Positions 1 through 6,296 of a stretch of DNA of 11,268 nucleotides are shown in pieces. How positions within the stretch are numbered: position 1 is the stretch's first letter; the number at the start of each line of letters is the position of its first letter. The stretch spans positions 1 through 11,268 of the forward strand of contig JAJXEL010000061.1 in the NCBI GenBank assembly GCA_021639925.1. Direction: 5' to 3'. The translations under genes were made by a program, and so were the position numbers. This stretch comes from Alphaproteobacteria bacterium (GTDB taxonomy: Bacteria; Pseudomonadota; Alphaproteobacteria; CAAGCB01; CAG-977). The notes below the pieces were generated by a model. The model was not told where the DNA came from. It was given only the letters and a program-made list of their open reading frames with translations, and searched no databases.

Positions 1-171
1 ACTGTAACTCAATTTTATTTAATCTTATATGGTGTTCCTTTGTCCGCCTCCATTTGTTTTTGGTTTTACCGCAAAAAAGTATGCCGTTATTTGTTTTGGT
101 TTATCATGACTCTTTCATTTCCTTTTACTCTGTTTTATTTGTGGGGAGAACTTTATTATGGTACAATATGA
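1..171 (+). CDS. C-terminal end of an unidentified membrane protein (partial)
   Basis: Frame 1 is open from the first base to TGA at 169-171, giving 56 residues of a gene that starts outside the window. The peptide is strongly hydrophobic and rich in Phe, Leu, Tyr and Trp. Two membrane-spanning stretches (about residues 4-22 and 30-49) are separated by a short basic loop (YRKKVCR), and the tail ends GELYYGTI. This looks like the last hairpin of an integral inner-membrane protein. A terminator begins 10 bases after the stop, as expected for a real gene end. The family cannot be named from this fragment. A competing 22-codon reading frame at 158-226 overlaps it and runs through the terminator, so I do not call it. 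Confidence 0.7.
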   Translation, partial: TVTQFYLILYGVPLSASICFWFYRKKVCRYLFWFIMTLSFPFTLFYLWGELYYGTI

Positions 172-181
172 TTCTACGCAT

Positions 182-224
182 AAAAATCCCCTGACGGAAA
201 TAAATTCGGCAGGGGATTTTTTTT
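182..224. terminator. Bidirectional rho-independent terminator
   Basis: A perfect 12-bp stem (182-193 AAAAATCCCCTG with 210-221) encloses a 16-base loop and has a T run on its right side. On the opposite strand the left arm supplies a run of five T. It therefore serves both the membrane protein that ends at 171 (+) and the gene that ends at 230 (-). Confidence 0.9.
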
Positions 225-229
225 GATTC

Positions 230-1165
230 TTATACGTTTAAATCCGTTCCGTTTTTTTGAACTGCCGCTCCGTATTGCGCGGCCACTTTATGCGCCGCTT
301 CATAAGCGTCCAGCTGGCGCGTCATGGCTTCCGGAAACCAAGAGGCGGCCGGCGATACCTGTTCCGATGACGCCAAAGGCAGATTGTCACGTTTATAGCC
401 GAACCCTTCTGTGCTGACCTGGGAACGGATTGCTTCAATATCTACGGGCGGTTTTGACGCGGCCGGTTTCTGTGCCAAAGACGTGTTGATCTCGTTGATC
501 GTTTTGGCTTTGGCTTGCTGGCGCATTTCCTCGATCCGCAGCTGTTTGGCCTGATCCGGCGCGTTGGCCGTCAACGGCTGGGCAACCCCGAATTTCGTTT
601 GATTGTTACGATAGCGCGCCGCCGTGTCCATCGGAAAAACTTTGGCGTCGCCCGGCCCTTTTAATGTTCTGGTATTTCTGGCTGTTTCGCGGGATTTGGC
701 CGTTTCTTCGGACATGTTGTAAGGCGATTGCGCGCCGATTAATTTATTTGATTTTTGCGAAAACGTCGTTCTTTCCAATTGTTCGTTTAAACGGCTGCCC
801 GGTTTGACGGTATCCGCACTGACGACAAAGGGGGTTAAATCTTCCGCGTTTGCCAGAGCTGCCGGTATTTCCGCAACGTCTGCAGAAGAAACAGCGCCGC
901 GGGGCGCGGCCTTTTCCTGCGCGGTCAAAAGAACCGGCGGCTGTATTTGTTGTTGTCCGACAACCGGCGCGGGGCGAGCGGCTTGTTGCTGCACGCTGAC
1001 GTCCGGCGTTGTTTCCGTTTTGTCATTTAATTCCCGGGCAAACAGGCTTTGACGCATTGTTTGCGGCAATTCAAATTCTTCCGCCGGTTTGGACGCCAAT
1101 GCGGACTGAAAGGTTACGCCGTCCTGCCAGACGGCCATATCAACAGTAAATTCCGTATTTAACAT
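230..1165 (-). CDS. Hypothetical 311-residue low-complexity protein
   Basis: I do not recognise this protein. The ATG at 1163-1165 follows a strong ribosome binding site (AAGGGAGG, 8 bases upstream), and the frame runs to TAA beside a terminator, so it is probably a real gene. The protein has no signal peptide and no membrane segment. It is rich in Ala, Gln, Pro, Thr and Lys, especially from residue 55 to 270, which suggests a largely disordered chain. The most ordered-looking parts are the N-terminal 25 residues (hydrophobic and acidic, with VDMAVWQDGVTFQSAL) and a C-terminal helix around residues 272-302 (EAMTRQLDAYEAAHKVAAQY). It diverges from the OmpR-type regulator across 111 bases, so the two may share control. 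A scaffold or secreted substrate is possible, but nothing shows this. Confidence 0.7.
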   Translation of the reverse strand: MLNTEFTVDMAVWQDGVTFQSALASKPAEEFELPQTMRQSLFARELNDKTETTPDVSVQQQAARPAPVVGQQQIQPPVLLTAQEKAAPRGAVSSADVAEIPAALANAEDLTPFVVSADTVKPGSRLNEQLERTTFSQKSNKLIGAQSPYNMSEETAKSRETARNTRTLKGPGDAKVFPMDTAARYRNNQTKFGVAQPLTANAPDQAKQLRIEEMRQQAKAKTINEINTSLAQKPAASKPPVDIEAIRSQVSTEGFGYKRDNLPLASSEQVSPAASWFPEAMTRQLDAYEAAHKVAAQYGAAVQKNGTDLNV

Positions 1166-1276
1166 GTTTATCCTCCCTTTGCTGTTTTTAAAAATGCAAT
1201 ATGCGTGCCAAGTATTTTTTATTTAAAAAAAGGAAAAGCTCTTTTATGATATCAGTCTGTCTTTCGGGAGGAAAAA
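1166..1276. promoter_or_regulatory. Divergent intergenic region with two strong ribosome binding sites
   Basis: These 111 bases separate two divergent genes, and each gene has a clear Shine-Dalgarno next to it: 1171-1178 on the - strand (AAGGGAGG) and 1266-1271 on the + strand (GGGAGG). The middle is AT-rich (poly-T and poly-A tracts at 1214-1232). Promoters for both genes should lie here. I could not identify convincing -35/-10 pairs or an operator by eye. Confidence 0.5.
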
Positions 1277-1921
1277 ATGCGCCAGATTTTAATTTATTCG
1301 CCGCAGGAAAAACCGCGCCAGGCTTTGGCCGGCGAAATCCGCGCGTTGGAAATCGCTCAGGAAGTCGTTGAAACGGCTTCTTTTGACGAAGCGGTCAGTT
1401 TTATTAAAAATGAAGTTTTTTCCGCCTTGATTATTGATGATCCGACGCCGGAACAACATCAGCTGCTGTCTGCCGTCAAAAACGGCGTTCCCGTTTTTTA
1501 TTTAACGGCGCAGCCTTTCGAAGCCGAAGACGTCCAAACGTTTCAAAAACCCGTCCGTTTGTCTGTTTTTTTAACGGCTCTGATCGCCGCCGCCGCCCAA
1601 TTTGAACAAAGCGAAGACGCTTCTGTTGCTTTGGGGTGTTGGAAATTTAATTTCGCCGGGAAAACGTTGAGTTATAAAAACACTGAAATTAAATTAACGG
1701 AAAAAGAAGCGGCAATTTTGAATTATCTTTACGGCTGTGACAAACCGGTTGATAAAGAAACGCTGCTGCGCGAAATCTGGGGATACGGCGAAGGGGTTTC
1801 GACGCATACGCTGGAAACACATATTTACCGCCTGCGTCAAAAACTGGAAACGACGGGCATTACGTTTTTAACCGGCAACGGCGAAGGGTACCGTCTGGTC
1901 TGCTCCGATCCGGTTATTTAA
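1277..1921 (+). CDS. OmpR/PhoB-type DNA-binding regulator with degenerate receiver domain
   Basis: The 214-residue protein has the two-domain layout of OmpR-family response regulators. Residues 138-208 form the winged-helix domain: LTEKEAAILNYLY, then HTLETHIYRLRQKL as the recognition helix, then EGYRLV at the wing. The first about 110 residues fit a receiver fold with key positions changed. The acidic pair that normally follows the first strand is missing (ILIYSPQ instead of a VVDD-like run). A possible phospho-acceptor remains in LIIDDP (D54/D55), with T77 and the K91-P92 pair present. Activity may not depend on ordinary phosphorylation. The start is set by GGGAGG 5 bases before the ATG. 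No histidine kinase gene lies in the window. The 3' end overlaps the opposing pseudoprotease gene by 8 bases. The target genes are unknown. Confidence 0.85.
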   Translation: MRQILIYSPQEKPRQALAGEIRALEIAQEVVETASFDEAVSFIKNEVFSALIIDDPTPEQHQLLSAVKNGVPVFYLTAQPFEAEDVQTFQKPVRLSVFLTALIAAAAQFEQSEDASVALGCWKFNFAGKTLSYKNTEIKLTEKEAAILNYLYGCDKPVDKETLLREIWGYGEGVSTHTLETHIYRLRQKLETTGITFLTGNGEGYRLVCSDPVI

Positions 1922-3908
1922 TGTAATTTTCCCGCATTTTACGCAGCCTGCGGGCTTTTTGCGTCGGGGTTTCGTCCATGTCGCGGTCGCGGATACGGAC
2001 TTTTAACGCGTCAAAAGCGTCGCCGACGGGAATAAAGCCGTCGCGGCTTTCGATCAGGCTTTTTCCCGCGTGGGCCAGGCCGATCGCATTGCCGTTTTCA
2101 TCAACCAAAACGCCGCCCAGCGAAACGCTTTGAACGTTTGTATTCGTTAAAATATCAACGCCCGTATCGCTGAAACGGTATCCGGCGACTTTTCCTTTTT
2201 CCAAAGCGCCTTCAAACCCGCCGCGCATCGGCGTGCCGATGGCGTAAAACGGTTCGCCGACTTCCGGCAGATCCAGACGCAGCGGAATCGGCCAGTTATA
2301 TTCGTCAAATTCTGCCGGCGGCATGTATAACAACGCGACGTCTTTGTCTTTATTGACACGCAAAACCATTGACGAAACAACGCGGCCGTCTAAAAATTCC
2401 GTTTTAACAAAAGTTGTTTTTTTGGCGATTTCATAGTTTGTCAAAACCAAAGACGGCGAAATAACCAGGCCGGACCCGACTTCTTCTTCATTTGTAACGG
2501 CGACGACGCTGGACCGGATACGGTACAGACGGATCGGCGAAAGGTAACGGAACGGTTTCTGGTTGTCAATCGTGATCCAGCCGTCAACGGGCGATACGAC
2601 AAATCCCAGTTTGCTGTCTTCTCTTTCCAGGCCGGAAGACAGAGCGTAACCTTCAAAAAACCGTGCCAGAGGAATAACGGGCAGAATACGGCCGAACAAT
2701 CCCCTTTCCAGCGGGGGTTCTTTTAACAGGCGGGCATAAAAGCCGCTGCCGTCGTCTTTGTCCGTCAGACCGCGCGCCAAAATACCGGACCCCATTGAAT
2801 CGCCCAATCCGCGTCCGGTGTCTTCCGGTTCTGTACCGCCCAGCACTTGCTGCCCCAGTTCGCGCCGCGCCTGGTCCAGGCGTTCCAGCTGTTCGGGGTT
2901 TAATGTTTCCCCTTCGGCCAGCATACGTTCCAGTTCTTCCAGCGTATGCAGCGCTCCGGTGCCTTTTTCCAGTTCTCCCGACAAATTTCTGTCGCCGCCC
3001 GTGATTTTTTCCAGATCGTCCAAAGTCCGTTCCCGTTCGCGTTCGCTGTAAAAAATCATGCGTTTGCGTCGGTAAGAAGATTGCAATTTCTTGTATTTTT
3101 TATGTTCATACGCCAGCGCTTCGAATTCGGCTTTGGCTTTTTCCAAATCGTTCGGATCCGGAACGTTGCGCATCGTCTGCATGAATCCCGGCATGCCGAT
3201 GACCCGTACCAAAGCGTCGGCAAAGGCTTTTTCAATCAGCCGGATTTCTCCGTCGCGGACCGGGGTTTGAATTTCGGCATAGCCGCGGGTAACGTCTTCC
3301 CAGTACAGTTTACGGTTAAACGGCGTCATGACGCGCCATAAAACCTGAATTTCCGCCGATCCGCTGCGCAGATGCGAATATGTTCTGGTCCGCCAGTCAT
3401 ACTGGTCGCATACGTTGATAAACAGGTCTTTGATTTCAGCCGTGATAACGTATCCCGGCAGCAGATCCGGCCTTTCGGCGCTGATGGAATACGGATAATA
3501 AGGATTGTCTTTGCGCACGATAACAGGGAACAGTTCGTTCATTTCTTCGAAAAAGACATTGTCAAACTTCATATCGCGGCGCATGGCGCGGCCTTCGTTT
3601 AAAACAATGTTTTTTTCCGCTCTTTTACAGCCGAACAGCTTGAAATTATATCGTCCGATATCTTTTCCCCATTCGTCGGCCGTCCTGTTGCGGTTGATCT
3701 TAAAATCCACATATTCCAACTTGATCGGCGCCAGGCGGGGATCAAAAGTAAACAATCGTTCCGCCAGTTCCGAAGACGCCGAATCATAAACCGGAAACGC
3801 GCCGGATTCATCAATAACGATCGTCGTTTCCGTCTTTCCCGAAACGGCGGAAGGCATCTGACATAAGCACAAAATCAGAAAAATAAAGAAAAAATGTTTC
3901 AATTTCAT
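1914..3908 (-). CDS. Secreted trypsin-fold protein lacking catalytic residues (pseudoprotease)
   Basis: This 664-residue protein starts with a Sec signal peptide (MKLKHFFFIFLILCLCQ, cleavage near residue 24), so it is envelope-localised. Residues about 30-250 form a domain I cannot name; it has alternating strand-like segments (YVITAEIKDLFINV, SAEIQVLWRVM). Residues 253-350 are highly charged and probably helical or coiled coil, followed by a Gly-rich linker. Residues about 460-635 match the HtrA/trypsin-2 fold: GSGLVISPSLVLTN, then DKDVALLYM, then a GG-VL-DENGNAIGL segment. The usual TNHH is TNY (Tyr492), Asp523 is kept, and the Ser of GNSGGP is Leu597 (VSLGGVL). Both replacements were checked in the nucleotides. 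It is therefore probably a binding or regulatory pseudoenzyme. The start has AAAGGT 5 bases upstream. It converges on the regulator gene, overlapping it by 8 bases. Confidence 0.8.
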   Translation of the reverse strand: MKLKHFFFIFLILCLCQMPSAVSGKTETTIVIDESGAFPVYDSASSELAERLFTFDPRLAPIKLEYVDFKINRNRTADEWGKDIGRYNFKLFGCKRAEKNIVLNEGRAMRRDMKFDNVFFEEMNELFPVIVRKDNPYYPYSISAERPDLLPGYVITAEIKDLFINVCDQYDWRTRTYSHLRSGSAEIQVLWRVMTPFNRKLYWEDVTRGYAEIQTPVRDGEIRLIEKAFADALVRVIGMPGFMQTMRNVPDPNDLEKAKAEFEALAYEHKKYKKLQSSYRRKRMIFYSERERERTLDDLEKITGGDRNLSGELEKGTGALHTLEELERMLAEGETLNPEQLERLDQARRELGQQVLGGTEPEDTGRGLGDSMGSGILARGLTDKDDGSGFYARLLKEPPLERGLFGRILPVIPLARFFEGYALSSGLEREDSKLGFVVSPVDGWITIDNQKPFRYLSPIRLYRIRSSVVAVTNEEEVGSGLVISPSLVLTNYEIAKKTTFVKTEFLDGRVVSSMVLRVNKDKDVALLYMPPAEFDEYNWPIPLRLDLPEVGEPFYAIGTPMRGGFEGALEKGKVAGYRFSDTGVDILTNTNVQSVSLGGVLVDENGNAIGLAHAGKSLIESRDGFIPVGDAFDALKVRIRDRDMDETPTQKARRLRKMRENYIK

Positions 3909-3952
3909 CAGATACCTTTATATATTGATTCAGTCTATTTTACATAATCAGA

Positions 3953-3972
3953 AAAACATTAAAAAATGTTTT
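3953..3972. promoter_or_regulatory. Small inverted repeat in the hisA upstream region
   Basis: AAAACAT at 3953-3959 and ATGTTTT at 3966-3972 form a 7-bp inverted repeat with a 6-base spacer. It lies in the 84-base divergent gap, 20 bases before hisA. It could be an operator or a weak transcription barrier. The AT-rich composition makes chance occurrence quite possible. Confidence 0.3.
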
Positions 3973-3992
3973 AGTTTTTAAAGGATATCACT

Positions 3993-4724
3993 ATGTATCT
4001 GCTGCCCGCGATTGATTTGAAACAAGGCAAATGCGTCCGTTTAAAACAGGGCGATATGGCGCAGGCGACCGTTTTTAACGATAATCCGGCGGCTCAGGCG
4101 GAATCTTTTGCCTCTCAGGGCGCGGAATGGATTCATATCGTTGATCTGGACGGCGCTTTTGCCGGAAAGCCCGTCAATGCTCAGGCCGTTGAAAATATCT
4201 TAAACGCCGTCGATGTTAAAATCGAACTGGGCGGCGGGATCCGTACGCTTGAAACCATTCAAATGTGGCTGGACAAAGGCGTCGCGCGCGTTATTCTGGG
4301 GACGATTGCCCTGCGTGATCCGGATTTTGTCAAACAGGCCTGCCGGGAATTTCCGGGACGGATTGCCGTCGGCATAGACGCCAAAGACGGTTTTGTCGCT
4401 GTTGAAGGCTGGGCCGAAAAATCCGGAATAACGGCGGTCGATCTGGCGCGTCAGTTTGAATCCGCAGGCGTTTCCGCAATTATTTATACCGACGTGGCGC
4501 GCGACGGCGTTTTGCAGGGGCCTAATCTGGCCGCGACGGTTCAGCTGGCCACAGCCGTTTCCACGCCGGTCATTGTATCGGGCGGGATTTCTTCGCTGGA
4601 CGACATCAGAGCCTGTAAAAAAGAAGAACAAAACAATATTGCTGGCGTTATTGCGGGGCGGGCGGTTTATGACAACCGCTTTACCGTGCGCGAAGCTGTC
4701 CGGTTGTTAAAAGGGGAAGAATAA
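3993..4724 (+). CDS. hisA: 1-(5-phosphoribosyl)-5-[(phosphoribosylamino)methylideneamino]imidazole-4-carboxamide isomerase
   Basis: HisA catalyses the Amadori-type isomerisation of ProFAR to PRFAR, the fourth step of histidine synthesis, in the cytoplasm. The 243-residue length and the (beta/alpha)8 half-barrel motifs fit: AIDLKQGKCVRL with catalytic Asp8 at the N-terminus, DLDGAF, LGGGIRTLE, GIDAKDG with the second catalytic acid Asp129, and YTDVARDG at 165-172. The internal two-fold repeat of the phosphate-binding loops (GGGIR and SGGIS) is visible. HisF is a paralogue, but the opening sequence and the Asp8/Asp129 arrangement favour HisA. An AAAGGA sits 7 bases before the ATG. hisE follows after 2 bases, so the two genes are probably co-transcribed. 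Confidence 0.95.
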   Translation: MYLLPAIDLKQGKCVRLKQGDMAQATVFNDNPAAQAESFASQGAEWIHIVDLDGAFAGKPVNAQAVENILNAVDVKIELGGGIRTLETIQMWLDKGVARVILGTIALRDPDFVKQACREFPGRIAVGIDAKDGFVAVEGWAEKSGITAVDLARQFESAGVSAIIYTDVARDGVLQGPNLAATVQLATAVSTPVIVSGGISSLDDIRACKKEEQNNIAGVIAGRAVYDNRFTVREAVRLLKGEE

Positions 4725-4726
4725 AA

Positions 4727-5050
4727 ATGCCTTCAGAAGTTTTAATCCGTTTGTTTGAAACGATTCAAAGCCGCAAAGGCGCGGATCCGCAGACCTCGTA
4801 CACGGCAAAGCTGTTTTCAAAGGGCACCGGCCGGATTGCGCAGAAAGTCGGCGAAGAAGCCGTTGAAACCGTTATTGCCGCGACGGCGAAAGACAAAGAA
4901 CACGTTGTTTCGGAAAGTGCGGATTTATTGTATCATTTATGCGTTTTATGGGCGGACGCGGGCGTTTGTCCCGATGATGTGTTTTATGTTTTGGAACAAA
5001 GAGAAGGCATTTCCGGCATAACGGAAAAAAATTCACGGCCGAAGGAGTAA
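4727..5050 (+). CDS. hisE: Phosphoribosyl-ATP pyrophosphatase
   Basis: HisE hydrolyses phosphoribosyl-ATP to phosphoribosyl-AMP and pyrophosphate, step two of histidine synthesis. The 107 residues show the all-alpha MazG-like pattern: SYTAKLFSKGTGRIAQKVGE, then the metal-binding acidic cluster (E43, E44, E47), then ESADLLYHL with E63 and D66. This is the stand-alone HisE form usual in Alphaproteobacteria, with no HisI fusion. It starts 2 bases after hisA, with a GGGGAAG ribosome binding site inside the end of hisA. Its own last codons carry AAGGAG, which serves the next gene 4 bases downstream. Confidence 0.95.
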   Translation: MPSEVLIRLFETIQSRKGADPQTSYTAKLFSKGTGRIAQKVGEEAVETVIAATAKDKEHVVSESADLLYHLCVLWADAGVCPDDVFYVLEQREGISGITEKNSRPKE

Positions 5051-5054
5051 AGAA

Positions 5055-5405
5055 ATGAAAGCTTATGATGAAAGCAACGTATTTGCCAAAATGTTAAAAG
5101 GGGATATTCCCGTTAATAAGATTTTCGAAGACGATTACGCGATTGCGTTTAAGGACATTCACCCCAAAGCGCCCGTACACCTGCTGGTGATTCCGAAAGG
5201 GGCGTATACGGATTTTTCGGATTTCAGCACAAACGCGCCCGCTGAAGAAATTGCCGGATTTTTCAAAGCTGTCGGGACAGTGGCAAAAAAACAGGGTTTG
5301 GTTGAAGGCGGATATCGTCTGGTGATGAATACGGGCCGCGACGGCGGACAGGAAGTCCCGCACCTGCATGTCCACATTCTGGCCGGGAAAAAACTGGCGT
5401 TTTAA
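5055..5405 (+). CDS. hinT: HIT-family (HinT-like) purine nucleotide-binding protein
   Basis: This 116-residue protein belongs to the histidine-triad superfamily of HinT/PKCI-type nucleoside phosphoramidate hydrolases, which act on AMP-lysine-like substrates. The signature HLHVHIL is at 103-109, with His105 the expected nucleophile. The typical opening FAKMLKGDIPVNKIFEDD, the AFKDIHPKAPVHLLVIPK strand pair and the MNTGRDGGQEVPHLH segment are all present, and the length matches the family. It follows hisE by 4 bases and shares its ribosome binding site region. A HIT gene behind hisE is a familiar alphaproteobacterial arrangement, probably reflecting co-transcription rather than a histidine-synthesis role. 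Confidence 0.92.
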   Translation: MKAYDESNVFAKMLKGDIPVNKIFEDDYAIAFKDIHPKAPVHLLVIPKGAYTDFSDFSTNAPAEEIAGFFKAVGTVAKKQGLVEGGYRLVMNTGRDGGQEVPHLHVHILAGKKLAF

Positions 5406-5413
5406 AGATAAGG

Positions 5414-5444
5414 AAAAGCCCTCTGAAATCAGAGGGCTTTTTTT
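5414..5444. terminator. Shared rho-independent terminator between hinT and the XRE-like gene
   Basis: The stem AAAAGCCCTCTG (5414-5425) pairs with CAGAGGGCTTTT (5430-5441) around a 4-base loop, followed by T. The leading A run provides a T tract on the other strand. It lies 8 bases after hinT and 5 bases past the stop of the opposing small gene, so it terminates both. Confidence 0.93.
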
Positions 5445-5449
5445 ATTAT

Positions 5450-5677
5450 TTATTCAAATTCGATCTTAACCCGCTTTTTGTAAAAACGAGCCAAACGGAA
5501 TAATTCACCGAAACCGCTGACGTTGCCTGTTTCCATATTCATCAGCGTCTTGACGGGAAAGTCCATCGCTTCGGACAGATCGTACACCGTTTCATATCCG
5601 TGATTGATCCGTTCCGTACGCAATGTTTCCGCCAGACGGTATCTGAACTCTTCTATTGAATGAACTTTTATTGGCAT
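5450..5677 (-). CDS. Small XRE/Cro-type helix-turn-helix protein
   Basis: This 75-residue protein is little more than a Cro/CI-type DNA-binding domain. RLAETLRTERINHGYE (14-29) looks like helix 1, DLSEAMDFPVKTLMNMETG (33-51) like the helix-turn-helix with the usual terminal Glu-x-Gly, and the tail LFRLARFYKKRVKIEFE matches the closing helix and basic strand. It has no signal or membrane segment. The start is supported by AAGGAG at 5686-5691 on the opposite strand. It has no toxin or phage partner nearby. Its upstream region is not ordinary promoter DNA: the 1.1-kb repeat block begins about 20 bases before its ATG, so its promoter must lie in or beyond repeats. It might regulate the block or just be a bystander. 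The operator is unknown. Confidence 0.75.
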   Translation of the reverse strand: MPIKVHSIEEFRYRLAETLRTERINHGYETVYDLSEAMDFPVKTLMNMETGNVSGFGELFRLARFYKKRVKIEFE

Positions 5678-5697
5678 TTCTGTAACTCCTTCTTTGT

Positions 5698-5853
5698 TAA
5701 AAAAACAAACTCACGGCCGGCGGCCGAGGCCCAACACCCTCCCGGCGGGGGTGGCGGCGCCACAGGCACAACGTCCTCCGGACAGGGCTACTACCTGTAG
5801 GGGGCACTACCCGTGCGGGGGTGCGACCGTAATTTTGTTCCAAAAAAAACAAA
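5698..5853 (+). repeat. Repeat module A, copy 1 (carrying an insertion)
   Basis: This module starts at an A-run plus AACAAACTCAC border, continues with GGCCGGCGGCCGAGGCCC (self-complementary) and CTCCCGGCGGGGG, and ends with CGACCGTAATTTTGTTCC plus another A-run/AACAAACTCAC border. Copy 2 at 6297-6380 matches it base for base over most of its length, but lacks about 70 bases in the middle. Confidence 0.8.
5752..5822 (+). repeat. GC-hairpin cluster inserted in module A copy 1
   Basis: These about 70 bases are absent from the matching place in module A copy 2 (after 6350). They hold three hairpins: GTCC-TCC-GGAC (5773-5783), CTAC-TACCT-GTAG then GGGG (5788-5804), and GCAC-TACCC-GTGC then GGGGG (5804-5821). 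The first 34 bases recur at 6100-6133. Confidence 0.75.
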
Positions 5854-6074
5854 CTCACCTTAAGGACTAGTCCTTAAGGTGAGGGAGTTAGCAACTGCAA
5901 CACAACAGTCCGGGTTATTCGACGCATACGCGCTTATCTCCCCGGCTCCCTCATAATGAAGGGCAGATTTATTATGTGTTGAGGAGCTGCTACACTCCAC
6001 AGTCGGCCTACCGACTGCGGGAGCGATAATAGATTAAGTTGATGGACAGGTAAAGATGTTTGTACTGGCCGTAC
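5854..6074 (+). ncRNA. Candidate structured RNA element B, copy 1
   Basis: This 221-base element is repeated at 6381-6600 with roughly 80-85% identity by eye. Helices seen on the + strand are a perfect 30-bp palindrome (5854-5883), ACTG 5894-5897 with CAGT 5906-5909, CCGGG 5910-5914 with CCCGG 5941-5945, GGGAG 5883-5887 with CTCCC 5946-5950, CCCT 5948-5951 with AGGG 5960-5963 (this competes with the previous one), and CAGTCGG 6000-6006 with CCGACTG 6011-6017 around loop CCTA. The single-stranded parts are the best conserved, including the whole stretch 5906-5940 and GATAATAGATTAAGTTGATG. Strand choice rests on G-U pairs in copy 2. The RNA is not proven to be expressed and I match no known family. 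Confidence 0.55.
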
Positions 6075-6082
6075 AGCTACTG

Positions 6083-6278
6083 CTACTACCCGTAGGGGGG
6101 CGGCGCCACAGGCACAACGTCCTCCGGACAGGGGATTAGATTGTGCCAGTGGCAGAAAATTAGAAACTGATGCCCGTACGGCAGTACCCCGTGCGGGGGA
6201 AACATCAGGTCATGCCAACGGCAAAAAAACTGATGCCCGTACGGCTACTACCCGTAGGGGGCACCACCCGTGCGGGGG
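6083..6278 (+). repeat. GC-hairpin stretch between the two A-B units
   Basis: Five hairpins of one family lie here: CTAC/GTAG (6083-6095), GTCC/GGAC (6119-6129), an imperfect GCAG/GTGC (6181-6194), CTAC/GTAG (6245-6257) and GCAC/GTGC (6261-6273). Each is followed, directly or after one base, by four or five G. A diverged tandem duplication (about 6142-6190 and 6213-6253) shares CTGATGCCCGTACGGC and a TGCC-NNN-GGCA hairpin. Confidence 0.75.
6116..6175 (+). repeat. Left arm of a 60-base imperfect inverted repeat
   Basis: This segment (beginning AACGTCCTCCGGACAGGGGA and ending CTGATGCCC) matches the reverse complement of 6616-6674 with scattered mismatches. Module A copy 2 and element B copy 2 lie between the arms. 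Confidence 0.8.
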
Positions 6279-6296
6279 TGCGACCGTAATTTTGTT

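Noticed and set aside
158..226. A 22-codon reading frame with a good ribosome binding site (GGGGAG)
   Set aside because: It overlaps the end of the partial membrane protein and runs through the terminator stem, so the frame is most simply explained by chance.
2758..3341. Open frames opposite the pseudoprotease gene
   Set aside because: Their Ser/Arg/Pro-rich or Phe-rich translations are typical antisense shadows of a real gene, and none has a supported start.
5883..5950. tRNA-, tmRNA- or RNase P-like signals in element B (CCGGGTTATTCGACG, and an acceptor-like pairing of GGGAGTT with GGCTCCC)
   Set aside because: There is no D-arm/anticodon arrangement or CCA end, the length is 68 nt, no tmRNA tag frame is seen, and the rest of the element does not fit any of these RNAs.
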